A stretch of DNA of 64,000 nucleotides from Karalla daura. Taxonomy: Eukaryota > Chordata > Actinopteri > Chaetodontiformes > Leiognathidae. Below are positions 52,936 to 64,000 of this stretch, in pieces (the stretch's first letter is position 1; each line of letters starts with the position of its first letter). The notes beneath the pieces are model-generated. The model was not told the origin of the DNA. It searched no databases and was given only the letters and a program-made list of their open reading frames with translations. The position numbers and the translations under genes were made by a program. Where the stretch lies: contig CM055192.1 of NCBI GenBank assembly GCA_029224185.1, positions 19,928,739 through 19,992,738 of the forward strand, in the 5' to 3' direction.

Positions 52936-55900
52936 TAATGATTGATAGAGATGCCAGTGCTTGCACTTATTGTGATAGTCTGTCATATGTGCACCTGAGC
53001 GCTGAACAGTGCAGGAGCAGAAATGTAAGCCTGGAATCTTATCTAAAACGATAGGAGGACATTTGTTAAATGACTGTGTTTGAAAGGTGATAATGTGCAT
53101 GAAAGAGTGTTAGGGCATTCATGTGCAGATGTCTTAGATATAAATTACAGTTACTATCACTTTCTCTGGATTAGCTCATAAAATGTAATGAACAATTTAC
53201 CCTTTTCATTACTTTGTAATTAGTCCTGAGAGATTCATGCTTTATGCATCATTTTGAAAAGTCTAAATGGCAGCCACATGTAAGTTCAGCTTTTCAGTGC
53301 ATTATGATACAGCGACCTAAACCTTTACAATAGCTTCTATGGGTTTTGTGGCCTTCCCTTTTAATTAATACTACACAAAAGGTGTTTGCATGGAAGCTAT
53401 AATTTCAAACAAAGCAAGATGCAACGATGAAATGAAAAGTATGTTTTTTTTCCATTTTGTCAAAAAAAGTCAGAACTGATATGCATTTCAATTTGTGAAA
53501 AGCATTCAGGTTATACAACATTAAAGTGCATGTCTGCACAGGTTTAATTACTAACAAAAGGAATCACCGTGACTGGAATGGACTGATCGAATCAGCCTCT
53601 GAATTACTCCATCTGACTAAGTGTAGAGAATGGAGCACTGGAAAAACTATTCATTCAGCTTGAAATTTAGCAACAAATAATGTCTGGTTGATTTTCATGT
53701 GGGGCTCTCAAGTGAAACTGTATACCATTTTTGTTCCTATTCATGTTAAATCTCATTTTCACTGATTGCGTCTTTGGGCATGAAGACGCCCGAAGAAGTT
53801 TTAAATGGAAATACCATTTGCAGCAGATCTATGACTGCACACACACAGTACAGCAAAGATTACAGCTTTCAGTAATATCTGTTAAATACAACTACATTGA
53901 TCTGGTCGTGTTTCTCTGAGGCAGGCGAGACGGGTCACTAGGGCAGACTATCAGATCCATGAACAATTACATCACTGCCCTAGTTGAGACAGAGTTGAGA
54001 AAAATGTCTGTCTCACACACACACACAGCTTAAAGCCCCGTACTCCCCTTCAAACTGACATAGCCTTTGGTGAAAGTTGGTTCAGTCTTGTGTCAAATGT
54101 AATTTCTTTGACCCAGTAGGTCACTTTTTTATGTGCCTTATAGAGTTACACTGTAATCATTACGCTCAATAACAGAAATTTGTGACAGAATGCTGATAAA
54201 TGGAGCCATTACTACATAGGGAGTGAATATCACTTGCATGTGCTGTTTAACTAGCAATAATACAATGTACTTACCATTCAAAAAAAGTCTTTTGATGGGA
54301 GTGGGAAGCACATTTTGACTCACCAGATCTGTGGAAGTGTGAACAAACAGTCAGTATGGATTAGACATTTGAACTGAATTATTTCTTGTTAACATTACGA
54401 TTTGCACTGAAACATTATGTAACAAGCATGAGTAAATTGTGATGGCGGATGCATTTGTCAGTGGCCAATGAACCCAGTCCCTCAGTGGTCCAGTAATCAG
54501 CCCACGCGCATAGCAAAGTGTAGATGCAGCGAAGCTCTCACCATTTCTGTGCTTCCTGCAGCACTGTACATTCACACATGGTACAGTAAACTTAAAAAAA
54601 GATCATTACATTATACCCCATTTAAGCATCCTCTCTCCCCATCTCTTCCCTTCTCATGCTTCCTCCAGGGATGAGTAGGAGGCTGCCTCTGTTCAAAGCC
54701 GAGCCATCACATAATGTACTCTGCTTAATGTTGAGCCATCGTTTTATAACGTGCTGCGAGAGCGGAAGATGGCTGATACTGATCCTGTGATACTTGGTGC
54801 GGACAAAAGGTTCATGGGATACAGACAGCGAGCCTTTGGTGTGGCGGCTCGGTCATCAGGTAGTTAACAGAGAGATACTGTTCTTCATTGACAGGTGGGA
54901 TACTATGAGCTCCATAGAGAGTCCCCAATGAGCAGCTGTCACCGTCCCTGCCCAATCAAAGCGAAAACTGAACGAGGAAGAAAAACAGCTTGATCAGTGG
55001 CTGTGAAATACTGCTGGCTTATGGAAGGATATCTCTTCTGCAGACGCATGACACCAAGCAACAGCAAAAATAAACCAATTTATAAAGTTGGAAGCACGCT
55101 TGTGTCAAGAGACGGATGAGGATTTTAGGTTGACCTGATTCTCTCAGTCACTCTATGGTGGCCGGGTCACAGGGGGCATGTGGATGGATATTTTAGTTTA
55201 ACCTTGGTCAGAGCGTTGTATTTAAAGGGGAAAACTGATTGACTTTACTGTCAACACTGGGATTAGGCTCCCAGGGGAATCCTGAGCCTGGATTTCAGTC
55301 TATTGAAATTTTGTTTATTTGCGTATTTGCCAATTAACACTGGAAATAACCCCTTGTTACCTCCACATGAACAAATCCAACATTAAACACTCAAGACTGA
55401 CCACTGCGTTTGTTCAAGGGTGAAGTGCGATGACTCACAAAAACAAAACAGAACGATAATTTAGCCAGATGATCTTCAAAATCAAATCCTATTCACAGGA
55501 GTGGGTGGTTTCAACTGCACTGCGGGCGTGAGCAAGCAGTAATGGTCAGAAATCCAATGGGAGTGTGCCGGAGAGGGATCAGGCAAAGAGCTCCCCACAG
55601 GGCTCTACTTTGTATTTATGAAAAGATTACGCAGTTCAAAAAGGTCAGTTTGTTTGCCTTTTTAAATCTAAGATTATAAGGCCTGCAGCCCTTTTTATCT
55701 TTATGTGAATCCCAAATGTTATTCTTAGTCATAATACAGTAAACAGCAACATTGGAAGCCACTTAAGTTTTAGCCTGATATCAGTGTGTGGGACAGTTCT
55801 GGCTCCACTTTAGAATACATTTGTCACCAAGTTCCTCCAAGATACACAACAGAGATTATCTGTGCATTACATCTGTATCTGAGATTTATCTATCTGTGCA

Positions 55901-57158
55901 TTATATCACCAGCTTTGTACCCAACGGCATGACAGGAGTCTTTTGGAGCATATCCATCAGGTCCCATGCCATCGGGTCTGGACTGAGGGCAGGATTATTG
56001 AGACCAATGGATACAGCAAGTCTGCAATTTTTTCTTCACTACAAGAGGGAGGCCATGGCCCTCATTTAAAGAATCCAAAAAAAGACTGGAGGGACTAAGA
56101 AGGACAGCCATCAAAACAGCAATAAGTGGCTGAGGAAAAAAAACACATTTTGATGTCCTGGATTTGGTCTTCTGGGACAGACTGGCAGTGACGTTACTTA
56201 CATATACAGTGATGTAAGGCTCTGAGGCAGTGGAAAAGCAACTTGTTCTTGAGAACATGCAACTTCATATACAGATAGACAGATTTGAACCAGGGAGCTT
56301 CCACACACACAGCCATTTTGCCCAGGGATTCATCAAAGTCGGAGTTTCTTAAGAAACACAAACAATCTCCGAGTGGAGTCCTACATGAAGTCGGCCCTCA
56401 GATCACAGGGATACAAACATACCTTCCTAATCACGGTGCACGTGCTGATGTGATTAGGGCGGCTGCTCAGCTGCAGTCCTATTGTCTGGTAGTCACTCAG
56501 TCACTAATTTGTTGCAAAAAATAAGTTGGAAGTGATTATCCACCACGGCAGACATCGCTTGGAAGGGATTCCAGCCCAGTTTAGACGGCATCCAATCTCC
56601 GGAACTCAAGGTGGTAATTATGACAAGTGGGCACACACAGCCTGAGGCTGCTAACAAGGTGTTGGAGAGGTTCTTTTTCATTGAAATGTGCACATGTTGA
56701 CATCTGATTAATTCTGGAGACTGCTTTAAGATTCTGCATGGCCTCAAAGGAGCACACGCTGGTCATAACACAAATACAGTCTGAGCATGAATTAGAGCTT
56801 TGACTGTGAATCGTGTGATTCTTTTATAAACAAAGTCATATTGTCACAGCTTGAAGGGCCAAACGGCATCGTCATCATCACTCACTCAGTCGTGCCATAT
56901 AAATCTGAATGTGAACACCGTGACAGTACTATAAAGGCAAATCCCTAATGTGCACATGCTGAGCTGAATAAAACAAGCTTCTTTTGTCACATCTTTCCAG
57001 AATGTTGGGGATGGTGCGTGTGTGTAAGTCTGGCTATCTGATGTCTGTCATACTTTGCTGGGAAGTTCTGCAAATGTGACAACATGACTTCTTAATTCCT
57101 TGGAGCACACTGCAACAACACCAAAGTTCTCTCTCTTTCTTTTAATCTGTCACAATAG
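52936..57158. other. Unique noncoding stretch
   Basis: The strongest feature is a C/T tract ending CTTCCTCCAG at 54669, but all frames after it stop before a donor. On the minus strand GTGAGTC (near 54324) and GTAAGTA (near 54273) donors lie close together without a coherent exon. A short (CA)n lies near 54017-54027. No gene recognised. Confidence 0.5.
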
Positions 57159-57197
57159 CACAAACAGAAATGGCCCAAAGCTTTGCTATGAGTCAAG
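57159..57197 (+). other. Candidate 39-nt microexon
   Basis: CTCTCTCTTTCTTTTAATCTG and CACAATAG precede 39 nt ending TCAAG, followed by GTAGGATT. The length is a multiple of three. Two of three frames are open: one reads TNRNGPKLCYES, the other QTEMAQSFAMSQ. The donor +4 to +6 bases (GGA) are only fair. No host gene known. Confidence 0.18.
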
Positions 57198-57266
57198 GTA
57201 GGATTCACTCATGTTGCATGACATTACATCCAGTAAAAGAGATTCAAGATGTTTGTTTTATGTAAG

Positions 57267-57361
57267 TGTGTGTGTATGTATGTATGTATGTATGTATGTA
57301 TGTATGTATGTATGTATGTATGTATGTATGTATGTATGTATGTATGTATGTGTATGTATAT
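57267..57361. repeat. (GTAT)n microsatellite, about 19 copies
   Basis: Pure GTAT from about 57274 to 57350, flanked by GTGTGTGT on the left and GTGTATGTATA on the right. It reads as a CMYV repeat in one frame, which explains the open frame 57249-57497. Confidence 0.98.
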
Positions 57362-57864
57362 AAGTACACTTCGTTGGTGTATTCACAAAGCAATTGGTGT
57401 ATCCACTGCACTGAGATTGCCTGCTAAACAAACCTGTGCTGGCTGTAGATATATTGAAACTTTCTTTAAGGGCTCACAGGGTTCACTGAAGTTATGAATA
57501 ACACATTTGCTTTCACAAATTATTGTTCAAATGCTCCCTCCTTTCACTTTGTCACAGAGTGACACAATCTAATGACTTGTTTGCTGCAGTGAGGCTGCTG
57601 GAGACTTGTAGAAAGTCAAGCATGGTTCTGAAGTCTAATGAGAACAAAAAAATGTCTGACAATCTGTCTGTAAAATTGCGGAAAATTAAAAACCTGTGAG
57701 TTCATCAGCCCACGGGCAATATTCTGAAACATGCAGGGCCGCTTTATGATAAAAATCATTTCTGTTGTTGCATCAGTGTAATGATCTACATTGAACTGCC
57801 AAGTATTTAATTTGCAGGAACATCCATCTATCTGTGCATCACTGTATTATATCTCGACAGTTTC

Positions 57865-58073
57865 ACACGGGTCTCAAGTGCATGGACAGGTCACCAGTCC
57901 ATCCCATGGCAAACGCATACATGGCATTCATTCTTAAACTCACATCTAGGACTGGAGTGCCCAGAGAAAACCACAGAAATGGTGAGAATAAGCAGACTCT
58001 AAACTAAAGACCCTCAGTCTGACCAGTGCAGCCAGTGTCTATCTATTCATAGGGTCACCTTGTCACCACATTT
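57865..58073 (-). mobile_element. Dispersed teleost repeat copy 5, inverted
   Basis: Reverse-strand copy: GGACAGGTCACCAGTCCATC, then TTCTTAAACTCACATCTAGG, GTGCCCAGAGAAAACCACAG and AGAATAAGCAGACTCTAAAC are the complements of the body seen in copies 1-4. It is the only minus-strand copy of the five. Both ends are decayed. Confidence 0.72.
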
Positions 58074-58741
58074 GCACAAACAGCAAAATCCATTTCTACA
58101 ATATTGCATAAAAATGTATGATCATTACAGCAGTACTGCAATATAAAAGCAAGAACACTATTTTCACAATGTCATTTGTAATCGTAACGGCTCAAATGTG
58201 GATGTGATGTATGATGAAATCATTTGGATGCTTTTTTGCACTATGAGGATAGGTTTCACTGTACTGGAAAATGAAGGCACTGAAATACAGACAAAATGAC
58301 ACCGGAATGGGAGAAGTTTGATTATTTGAAGACAACATCACAACTACAGAATAGTAACAACTGCAAATTTTTTCTCAAGATTAGTCTCTCATCGCTTTTT
58401 AACACATTTGAGTTTAAGAGGCTCTTTTTACAGTACTCACGATAAATATTCATATAAAGCAAAATGATTGTATTTTACAATTATGCATTATTTAGATCAC
58501 TTTATGATTTAAAAAATAAAAAAAAAAGTTTTGTTTTCTATCCTGGATACAATCCAAGTGACCTAATTACACTTGCTGGGATTTCATGTTGTAAAAGAAT
58601 AAAATATGAAAAGATGATCTGGGCTGAATTCTGAATAGGCACAGTGGTACAACAAACAGAACAATAGTAGTTTATACAGTGGATACTGCATGTGTAAACG
58701 TGGGGTCTTGAGAAAAATTAAAATAGAACTGCTCTCTGGGA
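58074..58741. other. Unique noncoding AT-rich stretch
   Basis: Ordinary sequence with an A-rich patch near 58508-58528. No gene recognised. Confidence 0.5.
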
Positions 58742-59150
58742 GTGGTAGCAGGCACAGAGGCACACAGAGTTAGAGAATAATCAAAAAAGCCTTTTTTTAT
58801 AGCATGGCCATACAGTACTTGCCAATGAGTTGCAGCCACAGGCCTTCATCAGGGCTGGTAGTGTACGGTAATTGTATTACTGTATGTAGAGTTTTAATCT
58901 AATGTGATGATTTATAGAGTTTGTTTGATTATGTTTGATGGTATATTGTTTTGTGTACATCTGTTTAAATCTGGACATATACTACAACCTACTGATATAC
59001 ACCACAATCTTCTGACGATGGTCCGCCCAGATGAATCGCAATTTGATCCTTGTCCTTAGATAACTTAGAGGTAGCCATTTTACATCAACTTGCTGTAATG
59101 AAGGCTTTTTATTATTCTACAACTCTGAGTGCCTCAGTTCCTGCAACCAC
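58742..59150. mobile_element. Two inverted copies of one repeat end, facing outward
   Basis: Left arm 58742-58857 read on the minus strand: CTGATGAAGGCCTGTGG, then AAAGGCTTTTTTGATTATTC, AACTCTGTGTGCCTCTG and CCTGCTACCAC. Right arm on the plus strand: CTTCTGACGATGGTCC (59009), then GAAGGCTTTTTATTATTC, AACTCTGAGTGCCTCAG and CCTGCAACCAC (ending 59150). The last 50 or so bases align at about 83 percent. The 'gatgaaggc... aaaggctttt... caactctgagtgcc' string is a known teleost repeat end. Either a foldback element or two independent insertions. Confidence 0.6.
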
Positions 59151-60534
59151 CTACAATTTGGATCCCAAAGAGCACCAGAAGTAGAGACAAAATACTAACT
59201 GACAAACAACTGATACCCAGGCATGCTTTTTGGTATTTGACTACAATGAAGACTGGAATTCTGGGTCCATTGTGCTTTTTATGGTGTGTTTGCAATTTCA
59301 CAGCTGAATCCAATTATACTGTTCAAAATAACATTGTTTCTGCAACCATAAAGGGCTGAACTCATTTTGCACATGAGATTTTCCTTGGAAAATACAAAAA
59401 GTACTATCACCAATAAAATCAGTCTTATTAATTGGCCGCAAACACGCAACACATTTGTTTAGTTTAAACTGGCGTACTTGTTGAACTGATGGAGATTAAG
59501 CTAAGGGGGAGAAAAAGTATCCAGCCAAAACGTATCAGGTTGTGCTAAAGGAATTAAACTCATTGTGGATCTGGTGCTCAGTAAGCCCTCAGTTAATCAA
59601 ATAATTTCTGAGGTAAAATCCTGATCAAAGACATAAATCATCTGAGGGATATGTCAAATGGGCCAATTCTTTCATGGCATAACAGGGACGGCTTTAATGC
59701 TATCATAGCTATTTTATACCTCAGGTAATGACTGTAACATCAAGGTGTGATTGAGGCCTATGGGTGAACATGTGGGAGAAAATAGCAGCTTATGATGACA
59801 CACTAAGTAAAGCACATCAAGAGCTTTTTCAGCGCTTTGTACATCCTCCATAATTTGTTTGGGCTTATTAAGTGTGGTCACATAATCCCAACATGCTCAC
59901 ATGTATTGTTAGAAGTAATATGTGGAGCAAACTTCTTACTGACTTAAAAAAAAATTAACTTCAAAGAGATTTGAACATGAAAAACAGGAGACAATGTTTT
60001 AAATATCCTGAACCATTTGTTCAGTTTGTAGTGGGGAGCGAGAGGCACAAGCAGCAGCTTGGAGCAGCATAAATACTGTGTTTATTGTTCCACATGCAGC
60101 AGCTTTATAGCATTCGGTGTCACTGTGTGTACTTTCACTGTTTTACAGACATTTCTTTATCTCATCTTTTTATTTTGAACTTTGTGAAATGATGTATTAA
60201 TTCCCATTCAATTTGTAATGACATAGAATGTATAGTCTACTGTTCTGAAAACTTTCTCAGCTTTGTCTTGAAATCTGTGAATCACTTTGACATTGAAAAA
60301 AAAATGTTTTAACCTATTTTGGTTGTTTTTTATGTCCTTAAAGACCAAGAAAGCAAATTCAGCTATTGAATTGTGTCACACTGTAAGCATATCCCTCAAA
60401 ACTTGTAAAAGCTCAAGTGCAGTGGCTGTAGCTGTTTACGGTGGCAGCAATGCAGATAGGTCAGTAACCAAAGTCAGCATCTACAAAGCTGGATTTAATG
60501 GGCAGGTCTAAAAACAGGCCAGCTTACAAAACGC
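59151..60534. other. Unique noncoding stretch
   Basis: No gene, RNA or repeat family recognised. A-runs lie near 59946-59953 and 60296-60303. Confidence 0.5.
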
Positions 60535-61020
60535 TCTGCTGTATTATGAACACAATCAGCGCATTAACTGCATTATCTGCGGGGTTTTTCTACAGTCCGT
60601 CTGACATCGTATACAGTTTGCTGCCCACTTACCGCATGTCTTTTCCACGTCTCTCGTGCTCTTTCGTGTGGGGGCCAGTGTTTATGGTCACACTCGTGGC
60701 TCTTTTACTATAAGTTTCCAAAGTACGACTGCGCAAACTAAACTTCACCTTGTGCCGTGAAAAGTTTATCCCGCGGCCCCCGCAACGCATGAAGACTCAC
60801 TTCCGTGCTTCACAACCTCCTCAACTTCGACGGGCATTAAAAAATATGTTTATCTTTATTAATGGACCCCACTTTGTGGCTTATCAGTAATGAGGGGCGT
60901 TCAGGTACCGTAGGAAATACGAGGGGCGTTCAGGTACCATCGGAAATTTGAATATTTGACGATTACTGACTTACTGACATCCTCACATCCCGCCGCCTGC
61001 AGGTGCCACTACGTGCCCAC
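60535..61020. promoter_or_regulatory. CpG-rich patch with ETS-like site and tandem duplication
   Basis: About 28 CpGs in roughly 490 nt, including CCCGCGGCCCCCGCAACGC near 60770-60788, in a CpG-poor window. TCACTTCCG at 60797-60805 is an ETS-type site on the minus strand. A minus-strand ATG at 60837 opens 23 codons starting MPVEVEEVVKHGSESS, then TAA. The 29-bp duplication lies inside. It may be a promoter of an unseen transcript, or a GC-rich insertion such as a solo LTR; I found no matching long terminal boundaries. Confidence 0.3.
60892..60949. repeat. 29-bp tandem duplication
   Basis: Two adjacent 29-bp units (60892-60920, 60921-60949), 25 of 29 bases identical. Each begins GAGGGGCGTTCAGGTACC and ends in GGAAA plus three bases. 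The first 18 bases are identical and differences cluster at the right end. Confidence 0.95.
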
Positions 61021-61186
61021 CACTGTGTGCTCATGCTTTAAATTGCTACTATAGTTTCTATAAGCCCATATATATCCACACATATCTGGGACATCAAAAG
61101 AACAGGCAGCCCACTGCTTGGGAGGATAGAAGAGAAATGGGAAAGACAGGGAAGATGCAGGTGTTTGTGTGAGCGTGTGTGTGGGT

Positions 61187-61214
<28 letters not shown>
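61187..61214. repeat. Run of 28 G
   Basis: Uninterrupted G preceded by GTGTGTGTGGGTG. Perfect homopolymers this long are rare, can form quadruplexes and are prone to length error in sequencing and assembly. The proline-rich minus-strand frames here are artefacts of it. Confidence 0.95.
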
Positions 61215-61219
<5 letters not shown>

Positions 61220-64000
61220 GATGGGGCATGCCTCCATTGGGGACACACCCCCACAATCCTGACTGCTTCTCACTTCTGAGCGGCTTTGAAGCATGTAGTA
61301 TTTAGTCCCTCAAATTTGACAGTGACAAATAATATTTTTCTGTGGTATTATAAAATCTTTTTTATTCATACTAACTGATAAAAACTTTTTGCATGCCCTG
61401 GTCTTCAAAAGAAAACAAAACAAGCAACATAACTCACTGGAATATTTTCATAAACAGCAGCCAGCCATGTTTGATAATCAATATGGCATATCAGTGATCG
61501 TATGCTGGACTTCAAACAACTAATCCAAATTCAGATCAGTCAGAAAAAGTTCTTTAAAAGCAGCAAGAGCCCAAGACACCAACTGGACCCAAGAACTAGA
61601 TGACAACCCTGTCAATGACTATAATCATGTGTATTTATGCCCCCTCAGCTACTGGCATCTTTCCCAGAAAGATGATAGAACCAGTTTTGCACACGCCCCT
61701 GAGTAGAATGTCAACCAGGTTTGTGGGCCTGAAAATCAAACAATGAGGTAAAGCATGCTTCCATATTTATGATCCACTTCTCCCTGAGTAAAATGCTGTG
61801 GTGTTTTAGATCACAGATCAACTGATAAAAGATGAGTGACAAACAGCACCAGCTGTATCAAACACGTGGCTAAAATTCAGTCATGCACTGTTCTCCACTT
61901 CCATCTGGATTTGGAAATTACAAGGCATTTGTGCAAAACAGGTACGAGTTAAGAGAGTGCAAGCATTTCAGACTGCAGCCTGCAGCTGTGTAGCATCACC
62001 TTCATTTGCACTAACAGGTGTACTCAAAAGCAAATGAAGGCAATAGAGGAAATGACTTCTTACTGGCCAACAGCAATCAGCACACAAAACATGATAGCCA
62101 ATAGATGAGCAAATAATTAGGAACACCAGGATATGTATTTGCGCAAATATAGAAAAAGAAGATTCCATTTCAGCATGACAGATGTATGTTCAAAACCACA
62201 ATTTTTAGGTACAAAGGGATGCTCAGACGTCAGCTTGGATTGTGGATGCTGTATTTTTTCTTCATACTTGCTTATTGCAGTTTTACAACAGTATGTGTAT
62301 GCGTGGTTTGACACGTGTAGAATGTGGCAGGACAGCCTGCCCTGCAACCCATGAAGCAACCTATTACAGGGTGTATATGTTTTGTAACGCCTCTTGTGTT
62401 CAGCTTCGATTCTTGAGCAAACCAGAAACATCTTGTTTGCTGAGTCACTTCAACCTGACCTCCATGATTCAACCTCTTAGTGGAATTGTGTTTTTCTGTA
62501 TGTCTCTGTGTGTTTGTGTTGTATCCTGGTTGAGCAGCCATCTAGCTGACACATTAAGCTCAGCCAACAGACACTGATATGTTTACTTATTCCAAAATTC
62601 ACACAAAAAAGAAGCACTTTGACAGAGACAAAAAAAAGTTTAAGAATGATTTGCATAAGAAAATAATTTCTTTAATTTGAGCATTAATTCTCCTGATCTG
62701 AGACTGCTTGATGCGTGGGAATCTATTGCAGGGCATCAGACAAATACTACAACCTCATTCTTTCAGAGAGAACCAATTGACTGGCTTAAATTTCTTGATT
62801 GCCTCACAGTGCTCTGTTGTAGGACCTTTAAGCTGTGCTTCTGATTGCAGCTCAATGGATTAAAGACTGCTTTCCAAACGCTGTGAGGCTCCCACAAATA
62901 TAATGTCAAATTGATCTGTCAGCTAGCGGCCCTCCGAATCTGGGACACTTTCTCCATCCCAAAGGCACGATTAGTGATTTAAATGCTGCGCCACATCCAC
63001 AGAGCAACTGGTGACTGCTGCTGGTTTGATGTTGGGCGAAGTCACACAAGAGGTTCGCTGGTCAGTGCATGTCGCTGCTCCAACATCGTCCTACTTTTGT
63101 GCTCAGACAATCCAACAAGCACTCTCTGCTGTGCACTTCTGAACTCGCCGTGACCCCGCTCTTCTGCAAACCGGCAGATAAACTTCATCCTCGGCTCGCA
63201 GTGTGAGTGCCGTAGAGCCCTTAAAACACATAACGCTGGCATGATCTATGAAGTCGAAGCCTTTCTCACCCCTTGGCTATAACTGCGTAGCATTTATCAT
63301 GTGTGAATGGCATCAACAGATGAAGTGTGTTTATCATTTTGATGCGGTTACTTGACGGAAGAAAGGTATTGTGGTCTGAAGTGTGCGGCACAAATGTGAC
63401 ATGCATCCGCTGCCAAATGCCTGAAATGACTGTCAGAGGAAACATAATAGTATATGTAGGGCCTGACAAAGACCTGAATCATTCGACACCTCTGAGCAAG
63501 TCCCAGGAGATTTCTCACACGCTCTGCCGCTGTTCCAGTGGCAGAGGCCAGGGGGTAGAGAGGAACTTCACAGAACTAAGAGGAGATCGTTGGGAACGAC
63601 GAGAGTGATGGATCCAAAGACATTGCTTGGCACCTTTATGTGCTCGGGAGAGTTGGCTAATGGTGTGTGGCATATGGACAATTTCTCTTATGGCATTGAT
63701 CATTTCCTAATCAGAATGGTGCCCCTTAAGGCAGCGATGCTGGATGGATACCAAATGCTTGCAGATATGCCATAGCTGAATGATGCTTATCTTGGGGGAT
63801 AAAGAGGATAGGGGTAAATAATATCTCCCATGAGGTCAAACACTGTTGGATGGATAATTGTCAGATTTAACACAGTGAAATCAGTGCACATCTGATATAA
63901 TACACATGGACAATTTGCTTTGGTGTAACTACACGCATCAGTGATCCTTTCTTACATGAGGCAGACACATAAATACACCTCCTGCTGGCCTATCACACTG
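61215..64000. other. Unique noncoding stretch to the window end
   Basis: Octamer ATTTGCAT at 62649-62656 and a donor-like CAGT|GTGAGTG near 63202. No gene, RNA or mobile element recognised. Open frames are short and overlapping. Confidence 0.5.

Noticed and set aside
54670..54858. Possible exon after the C/T tract ending at 54669
   Set aside because: All three frames contain a stop before the only donor (CAG|GTAGTT).
57249..57497. CMYV-repeat protein
   Set aside because: Translation of the GTAT microsatellite.
61009..61294. Proline-rich minus-strand frames
   Set aside because: Produced by the 28-G homopolymer in three frames.

Overview
The window looks like vertebrate, most likely teleost fish, nuclear DNA. 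It is AT-rich and CpG-poor, full of di- and tetranucleotide microsatellites, and carries five decayed copies of a dispersed repeat that I recognise from teleost genomes (a roughly 300-base unit with the 'gtgtggag... gcatgttc... ccaaaaacatg... actctaaattg' body and a GGATGG tail). Stop codons are dense in all six frames. Nothing resembles a bacterial operon, a phage or a virus. I recognise no known protein, rRNA, tRNA, snRNA or microRNA. The window is best read as a gene-poor intergenic or long-intron interval; species and locus cannot be named from sequence alone.

Layout. 1-13 kb: unique DNA with a pentanucleotide microsatellite (1821-1875), a TG array (11974-11999) and a TAAT-rich segment containing a near-perfect 25-bp palindrome (11774-11798). 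13-25 kb: a 21-nt microexon-like segment (13870-13890), two dispersed repeat copies (16205-16505, 23704-24006), and an exon-shaped 165-nt open segment behind a pyrimidine tract of about 105 nt (22360-22524). 25.6-27.6 kb: a G-quadruplex motif, two perfect octamer sites and a CpG-dense open frame with a signal-peptide-like start ending at a strong splice donor (25742-25862), then a (GATA)n array and a phase-compatible acceptor (27509). 30-32.6 kb: a long (TA)n array, a regulatory-looking block with a strong CTCF-like site (31768-31782) and a small CpG patch. 34.2-35.7 kb: the most coherent cluster, with a CpG patch, an ATG-opened exon ending in CAG|GTGAGT (34637-34738), a near-canonical RE1 (REST) site (35134-35154), a phase-matched second exon (35191-35430) and an AATAAA. 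35.8-58 kb: mostly featureless unique DNA with three more repeat copies, a repeat-tail fragment and microsatellites. 58.7-59.2 kb: two inverted copies of another repeat end. 60.5-61.2 kb: a CpG-rich patch with a 29-bp tandem duplication, followed by a run of 28 G.

There is no established gene set to connect. The two gene models proposed here (25.7-27.6 kb and 34.3-35.7 kb) are inferences from splice signals, reading-frame phase and composition. In 64 kb several such combinations are expected by chance, so RNA evidence and comparison with related fish would decide.
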